From NCBI GenBank assembly GCA_030278955.1, contig JAOANR010000001.1, forward strand, positions 19,943,468 to 20,007,467: a DNA stretch of 64,000 nucleotides. The letters run 5' to 3'. The notes beneath the pieces are model-generated. The model was not told the DNA's origin. It ran no database searches and saw only the letters and a list, made by a program, of their open reading frames with translations. A program made the translations under genes and the position numbers. Origin of the DNA: Hygrophila difformis. Lineage: Eukaryota > Streptophyta > Magnoliopsida > Lamiales > Acanthaceae. Every line of letters begins with the position of its first letter. Positions within the stretch are counted from its first letter, which is position 1. Shown here piece after piece: positions 58,281-64,000 of this stretch.

Positions 58281-61091
58281 TGAAACTTTTGACAAGTTTC
58301 GTTAACACACGAGCTTTTGCTAAAATTATACCAGGTTAGATTTATTAAATGAAGAGCGTTATGATTCACGGGAAAGGGTTTAGGGATATGTCAAGAGTAT
58401 TAATCTTTTTATTACTCAAGTATGGTGCTTCGGTTTCAAATGGCGCTGTGGTCCTCTCTGTCATGAAAAGTTGACAAATCTCATGGCATAGCCGGGATAG
58501 GTTGACCTTCAGCCTGTCACACTGAGGATCCCCGGCAAATATGCCATGATACTTCTCATCAATTCTTGCCATATGATTTCCTGCCATGAAACTTTTGACT
58601 AATTCCCACTACATGAGTATTTTCTGAAAATTCGTGACCCTGGTTTAGGTTTTATTTAATGAAACCAATTTATGATGGCGGTGTTGTGATTAGGGATATA
58701 TTTATACGTAGTCATGTTTTTATTGCTCGTAGTTAAGAAACTGTGCTCCCGAAAGCGCACGGTGTCAAAAATTGCAGTAATTTATAGTAAGACCGGATCG
58801 TTCACTGGAGGATGTGCGTTAGAAGCAGGTCCCACGTCATTTACTAAGATTTTCCACTCGGTTACTCGAATTAAGTGTGTGAAATGACTAGCAACTACTT
58901 GACATAATTTAAACTAAACTATGAAAGCAATCAAAATAAAGCAGATAAAACTATTCTAGAAAGCGAATTAAATTTAATCTAAGAAAGCAATAAAGGTAAT
59001 CTAAGAAAGCGATTAAGATCATCCTAAGAAAGCAGATTTGAAATGGGACAGAAGGGACAGGAAGAAAAGAATAAAGATTGGACAAGATTCAGATGAAACA
59101 CAATTAAACTTCCATTTTGTTACACAGATCTTAGTTTGGGATAATCCTTCAGTTAGCTAACTCTCATGCTCTCTATACCATGTTCCCTTTAACAGACAGG
59201 TACTTACAGTAAGAGTTTACATGCTCTTAAGACAGCGAAATCTAAGATACCACAGACTCACAACTGCTCCCGTCAGAGCGTGTCATTTATCTGTGGTGGA
59301 CAAGCAACACTTGACAAATCATTTATTGAAGTGTCAAGTACTGCTATCATTCCCCCATGTCACACCCGTAGATTCAAATCAAACCCTGAACTATCCCTTA
59401 ACTCTCAATTCTAGTAATAGTTACACAACTCTCAATACAACCGAGTGCCCTCTAACAAAAGCTTTTAAAAGAAAGCGATAAAGAAAGCATTTAAAATCCT
59501 ATCACTCGGAGGTTTTTGAAAGTCTGACCCTGGTAGTAAAAGAAAGCCCCCAGTCAGAATGACCGGATGTGGATCAAGAATTCCCTATTCTCGGTGAACC
59601 GCTCGCAGTGTTCACTTCTCGTCGGGTGGTTATGAGATACAAACTAATGAAACGAACTAATGAAATTAGTTCGTTCCGGATGCACTCACTCAGGACTCAA
59701 AAATAGGCTTTGGCAGAAGAAAAATAGCAGTTGAGAGAATACTCAACCCTACCTTAGAAAATAACCAAGGCCTAAATCTTGTTACTCTAGTATTATCTGT
59801 CACACCTTATCGGAATCCAAGTGGAATCTGACTCGGTGTAATATTTAATACAAGATTTCCAACAAACAGCAATTCTGGAAAATAATAAATCTGAAAATCA
59901 TTCCCTATCAGGTACTAGACTCTCAATTAAAACACAGATCCTTTCAGTCTAGGTGAGACCTAATCGCTGACTCTGCTTCTAATTTCCCGAAATCAACCCC
60001 CAGTCGGATATGAATTAGTCATAACTGTTGAATTTATCCCTTACTCAGATCCGGATTTTATAAAGGAATTTTTGTTGGAAATTTAATATGAAACATCTGA
60101 TTTAAATCAAGACTTCTATGCCCAAGGGAAGGATCCCAAAATAATATGACCACACTATTTACATAATAATATCATGCATAACTTTATAGAGAAGTGTAAA
60201 ATAAAATAACCCAAAATATAAGGTGGGTTTAGACAGAATGTGAAACACAGAGATGAAATAGCCGGAGATGAGAAGAATTTATTTGGCTAAAAGGATGGCA
60301 AAAATAATCAGGATGATCCGGACTGCAAACATCTGCTATCCAGGTTCTGATCATTTCAGGTGGAATGATTTTTAGACAGTGGAATGCCTCAAATGACAGT
60401 TGCCGCCGTCATCTCAGACTCCACTATCTGTGAATTTGGATAAAAACCCACATGTTCTATTACTGCAATAATGATTAGATGACATTGGCATATATCATCT
60501 AATATTACTACAGCTCCAGATTCAGGTTTGAAATTAAAGTAAGAAAAGAAAACTGTATCCGGATGGGAGTCAGCTGAGCAGCTATTATAATCCCGGAGGG
60601 ATGAACCGCCAAGGCTTCCACCGACCACTATCTGGATCATGCAAAATAACAACTATTAATTAATATACAGATCACGAACTAGTTATCCGTGTGGGAATAC
60701 CCGCCAACATTAATCTGATATATTCCTCACTAGCTGTTTCACACATCACGGAAAAGACAGAATAAAATAAAAGAAAATATTTCGGGTCATCTTGCATGAG
60801 AGACATTGGTTTCTCATGCAAGGATATGGAACTAATCCATAATTACTCTTCATGTCTAAATAATTGCTCATTCCATAATTAATTAATTAACTATAGTCCG
60901 GATTATATACTTAGATCATTAGAGTTTAATCATTTGTAGAAGAATCTTTTAATAGGGAATTGAACAAAGTTCTTTATATCAAATTAATCATGGGTTGAGA
61001 TCATTGGATTTCAACCTCAAAATATCAATACAAAGGTTCAATTAATTAATGGATTGAGATGAAGAATGAGAATTTGGCACAAGGTGCCACC

Positions 61092-61567
61092 TTGTCGCGA
61101 TGCAGGGTTTGTGTCGCGGAGCGTGGCTTCGCGACAAAGGTTTCGCGACAAAGGGGTGGGAAATAAAAGAAATGGGATTTTGAAAGTTTAGGGTTTGTTT
61201 TGTCGCTAAGTAAAGAAAATTTTTGTCGCGGAACGTGATTCCGCGACAAGACCATAGCGACAAAAAGGTGAAAATTGGACAAGGCATAATTCTTGTCACG
61301 GAACAAGAGATTTTGGCGCGGAACGTGGTTCCGCGACAAGGTTGCTTCGCGACAAAGCCCTTCCAGAATAAAATCACAAGTATTTGGGTCCTTGGTCGCT
61401 AATCAAGATTTTGTCGCGGAACGTGGTTCCGCGCCAAGGGGTGTTTCGCGACCAAGGGTTTTAAAATAATGGTCAACAAATGTTCTTTGGCACCTTTGTC
61501 GCCAAAGCACCATTTTGTCGCGGAACGTGGTTCCGCGACAAGAGTTGTTCCGCGACAAAAGTGTGTC
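61092..61567. repeat. Palindrome cluster E-II, 5' LTR copy
   Basis: Same units as 48015-48490. Confidence 0.9.
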
Positions 61568-62180
61568 CAGTACACATGTCAGAAAAGTAAAGTGGAACAG
61601 TGGCATGCATTATGTGTGATCTCACCCATTTCAGATTCAAAAGCTAAACTAAGCTCAAAATAACAAAACAGAATTTGAATCTAGCTAGAACATGCTTGAA
61701 CAAAATAGAAATAAGCAAACTTAAAACTTAAGAAACCCTAATCTAAGCTTGATCATCCATCAGCATGCAACATTATCCCAAGAAAAAGTCACCAAGCAGT
61801 GACATTAAAATGCAAAAACAAGGGTCAAATGACCCAAGGAAAATGAAAACAGTAAGATTCATGGGGTGTGAGACCCATTTCATGATTTTGGGACACAAAT
61901 GGAGAATGTTTTCCCATTTTATTAAACGGTGTTGTTCATACTCATGGTTTGAGTACCACAAACCCTTAAACAAAAGTTTAGAACAAAAACAAGGTTTAAA
62001 ACTGGCTATCTAACCCAAGTGCAGTAAACTATTTCTAACTAGTGCATAAATTAAATAATACAAAAGAAAATCTAACTAAACTACCCTAAACTAAACTAAA
62101 CTACTGAACTCCCCAACTTGTCTTCAAGAAGGTGTAGTTTTTCTAAAATTCTTCCAACCTTTAGCTCAAAGGAAACACCT

Positions 62181-62191
62181 CATATTTATAG
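62181..62191 (-). promoter_or_regulatory. Element E 5' LTR TATA box
   Basis: CTATAAATATG on the minus strand. It should start the full-length element RNA. Confidence 0.6.
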
Positions 62192-62259
62192 AGGGGAAAC
62201 CCTAAGCTCATGGGCCTTGATTTGAGCCCATTGTGTCTCAAGACATCACACACATCACA

Positions 62260-62517
62260 GCTTTGTCTCGGAGCACCAAGTTTGGTCGCGGAACACACTG
62301 CATGTGGCAAAGCTTCTCGACTGGGTCTTGTGTCTCTAAAAATGTATCTTGGTCGCGGAATGGACCTTTGTCGCGGAACAGGGCATCGCGACAAAGGTAT
62401 CGCGCCAAGGGGCTTCGGCTGGTCTCTTCTTCATCTGGGCCACTTGGTCGCGGAACCCCTCCTTTGTCGCGGAACACTGTATCGCGCCAAGGGGCTTCCG
62501 CGACAAAGGTCTTCCTG
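62260..62517. repeat. Palindrome cluster E-I, 5' LTR copy
   Basis: Same units as 49183-49440. Confidence 0.8.
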
Positions 62518-62818
62518 GGCCTGCTGGGTTGGGCCAGATGGGCCGAAAATATTCTTTTTGTGGGCTTTTCTCTCTTTTTCCCATCTTTTTCATTCCTTTT
62601 TCTTTTTCTCATGTTTTTGGATTTTTCTAACATAAATATGTAATAAAATTACATATTTATGCCTTTTTCACACCAGCTTATTATTTTTACAATTATGCAT
62701 AAATTAGTCCAATTCGACTGCTTTCTTACTTAATGTAAGACCGGAATGCGATCAAATGCCCGTTTAAGACACGGAAATGGATTGAAAATAATGGTCATTT
62801 TTGGCCATTATCACTGCC

Positions 62819-64000
62819 CGGATCACCCCAACTATTTATGGCAATCTCTTTAGCCATTTTCTTCGTATCTCTGGCTAATTCATCTTTGTGTATCAAATTC
62901 TGTCTAACCCCACCATATATTTTGGGGTATTTATTTGACCTCTCATATACATGTATGCATGATATTATTATGTAGATATTGTGGTCTTATATATTTTGGA
63001 GATCCTTCTCCTTGGACATAGAAGTCTTGATTTAAATCAGATGCTGCATAATAAATTTCCACAAAAATCACTTTATAAAATCCGGATCTGAGTAAGGGAT
63101 AATTTCGACAGTTATGACTAACTCATATTCTACTGGGGGTTGATTTTGAGAACTTAGAAGCAGAGTCAGCGATTAGGTCTCACCTAGACTGAAAGGATCT
63201 GTGTTTTAATTGAGAGTTTAGTACCTGTTTAGGGAATGATTTTCAAATATCTATTGGTTTCTCAAATTACTGTGTGTTGGAATTCTTCTATTAAATATTG
63301 CATCGAATCAGTATCCACTTGGATTCGGATAAGATGTGATAAATAATATTGGAGGAACAACACATAGGCCTTAGTTAATTTCTAAGGTAGGGTTGAGTAT
63401 TCTTTCAACTACTATCTTCTCCCACCAAAGCCTAAAATTGAGTCTTGAGTGAGTGCATTCGGAATAGATCTTTATAGGTCTATTCCACTCATGTTTGCAT
63501 CTCATAACTAACCGGATATTATAAGCCCTGTGGCTTACTGATATTTGGGAGGTTCTAAATCTGCATCTGGTCACCAAGACTAGGGGCTCTTTTATACTAA
63601 CGGAATGTGATGATCTTTTAGGACTTCCGAGTGATAGGTTTTAAATGATTTCTTTACTGCTTTCTTTACCGCTTTCTTTAAAATGCTTTCATAGAGGTCA
63701 CTCGGAAGAATTAGAGGTTGGCCGCCGGTTGTAATGTTTAAGAGTTATGGATTAGTTCGGGGTTAGGTTTGGACTTTGGGTGTGACAAGGTGGATGATAG
63801 GATTACTTGGCATATCAACTAATGATATGTTAGGTGTTGCTTGTCCACCACATATGACTAACATACTCTTGCAAGGCATTGCAAGGGGAGTTATTAATTT
63901 GTGGTATCTTGGAAATTGAGGTCTTAAGAGCATGTAAATTCTGACTGTAAGTATCTGTCTGTCAAAGGGAACATAGTCTAGAAAGCATGAGAGTTAGCTA
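62819..64000 (+). repeat. Element D LTR, part after E
   Basis: It resumes at CGGATCACCCCAAC and follows the U5 sequence of B (38706 onward), diverged. No gene is present; the window ends before the LTR terminus. Confidence 0.8.

Larger units (their letters stand above)
45202..62813 (-). mobile_element. Element E: large LTR element with one long gene and no gag-pol
   Basis: 17.6 kb on the minus strand, flanked by CTGCC (45197-45201 and 62814-62818) inside the LTR of D. LTRs are 45202-49736 and 58281-62813, near-identical by eye, so this is the youngest large insertion. The interior (49737-58280) has the tRNA-Asp primer site, two hairpin modules, an internal promoter-like region with its own palindrome cluster, and a two-exon gene for about 1455 residues. 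It lacks recognisable gag, protease, RT, RNase H or integrase, so mobilisation must depend on another element. Confidence 0.9.
58281..62813 (-). repeat. Element E 5' LTR
   Basis: 4533 bp, nearly identical to the 3' LTR. Only a handful of single-base differences were seen by eye (for example near 59418, 60121 and 60182). Cluster II is at 61092-61567, cluster I at 62260-62517, TATA at 62181-62191 and the internal primer-site-like copy at 58529-58546. Confidence 0.9.
42259..64000 (+). mobile_element. Element D: large LTR element of the B/C/E group, cut by E, right part outside window
   Basis: TGATAATGGCCAAAATTGTCC starts at 42259 after a likely GAAGG duplication (42254-42258), inside A's integrase with no polypurine tract before it. 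This marks an insertion rather than A's own 3' LTR. Only LTR sequence is visible: 42259-45201 and, after E, 62819-64000. By comparison with B, about 0.8 kb of LTR remains beyond the window. It could be a full element or a solo LTR. Confidence 0.8.

Overview
The window is a nest of plant transposable elements in what looks like an angiosperm nuclear genome. The evidence for a plant is chromovirus-type Ty3/gypsy gag-pol, a plant-type LINE carrying RNase H, primer binding sites matching plant tRNA-Asp and initiator tRNA-Met, an 'ATGGGCCTA' promoter word, a Harbinger-like MITE and a tRNA-derived SINE. I see no ordinary host gene, no rRNA and no functional tRNA gene. I cannot name the species.

Layout. 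Positions 1-3174 are AT-rich flank with a Helitron-like end, a SINE split by a MITE, and old repeats. From about 3175 runs a decayed Ty3/gypsy element (element A, + strand). Its gag-pol is cut three times. Element C (6328-19152, - strand, TSD AAGAA) sits in gag. Element B (21751-40668, + strand, TSD CGAAT) sits in reverse transcriptase. Element D (from 42259, + strand) sits in integrase. Element E (45202-62813, - strand, TSD CTGCC) sits inside the first LTR of D. D is still running at the window end. A 5'-truncated LINE (24948-29212, - strand) sits inside the 5' LTR of B. The order of events is therefore A first, then C, B and D, then E into D and the LINE into B.

B, C, D and E belong to one superfamily of very large LTR elements (LTRs 4.5-5.9 kb). 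They share LTR termini (TGATAATGGCC...AGTTTCA). B, C and E also show an 18-nt tRNA-Asp primer binding site; that part of D lies outside the window. None carries gag or pol. B and C have only 2.6-2.9 kb of internal non-coding DNA, so they resemble LARDs. E has an 8.5-kb interior with one very long sense gene that I read as two exons, encoding about 1455 residues with a 'putative plant transposon protein' (Transposase_32-like) region, a nuclear-localisation-like stretch and a coiled coil.

The most unusual feature is the cis-architecture. In A, B, C, D and E, a cluster of short perfect palindromes lies upstream of the TATA box and a second cluster of the same word lies downstream. The word differs between groups: AATTCGGT in A and D, GTCGCGGAAC in B and E, GACGCTATCC in C. 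E repeats the arrangement a third time in front of its own gene. The interiors of B, C and E also carry a repeated hairpin module ending in AAATGTGAGGATGT, which precedes splice-acceptor-like sites and also forms the edge of the 3' LTR. Downstream stems show compensatory changes between elements. Together these suggest a group of elements whose encoded protein, or a host factor, reads family-specific palindromes. That functional link is inference.
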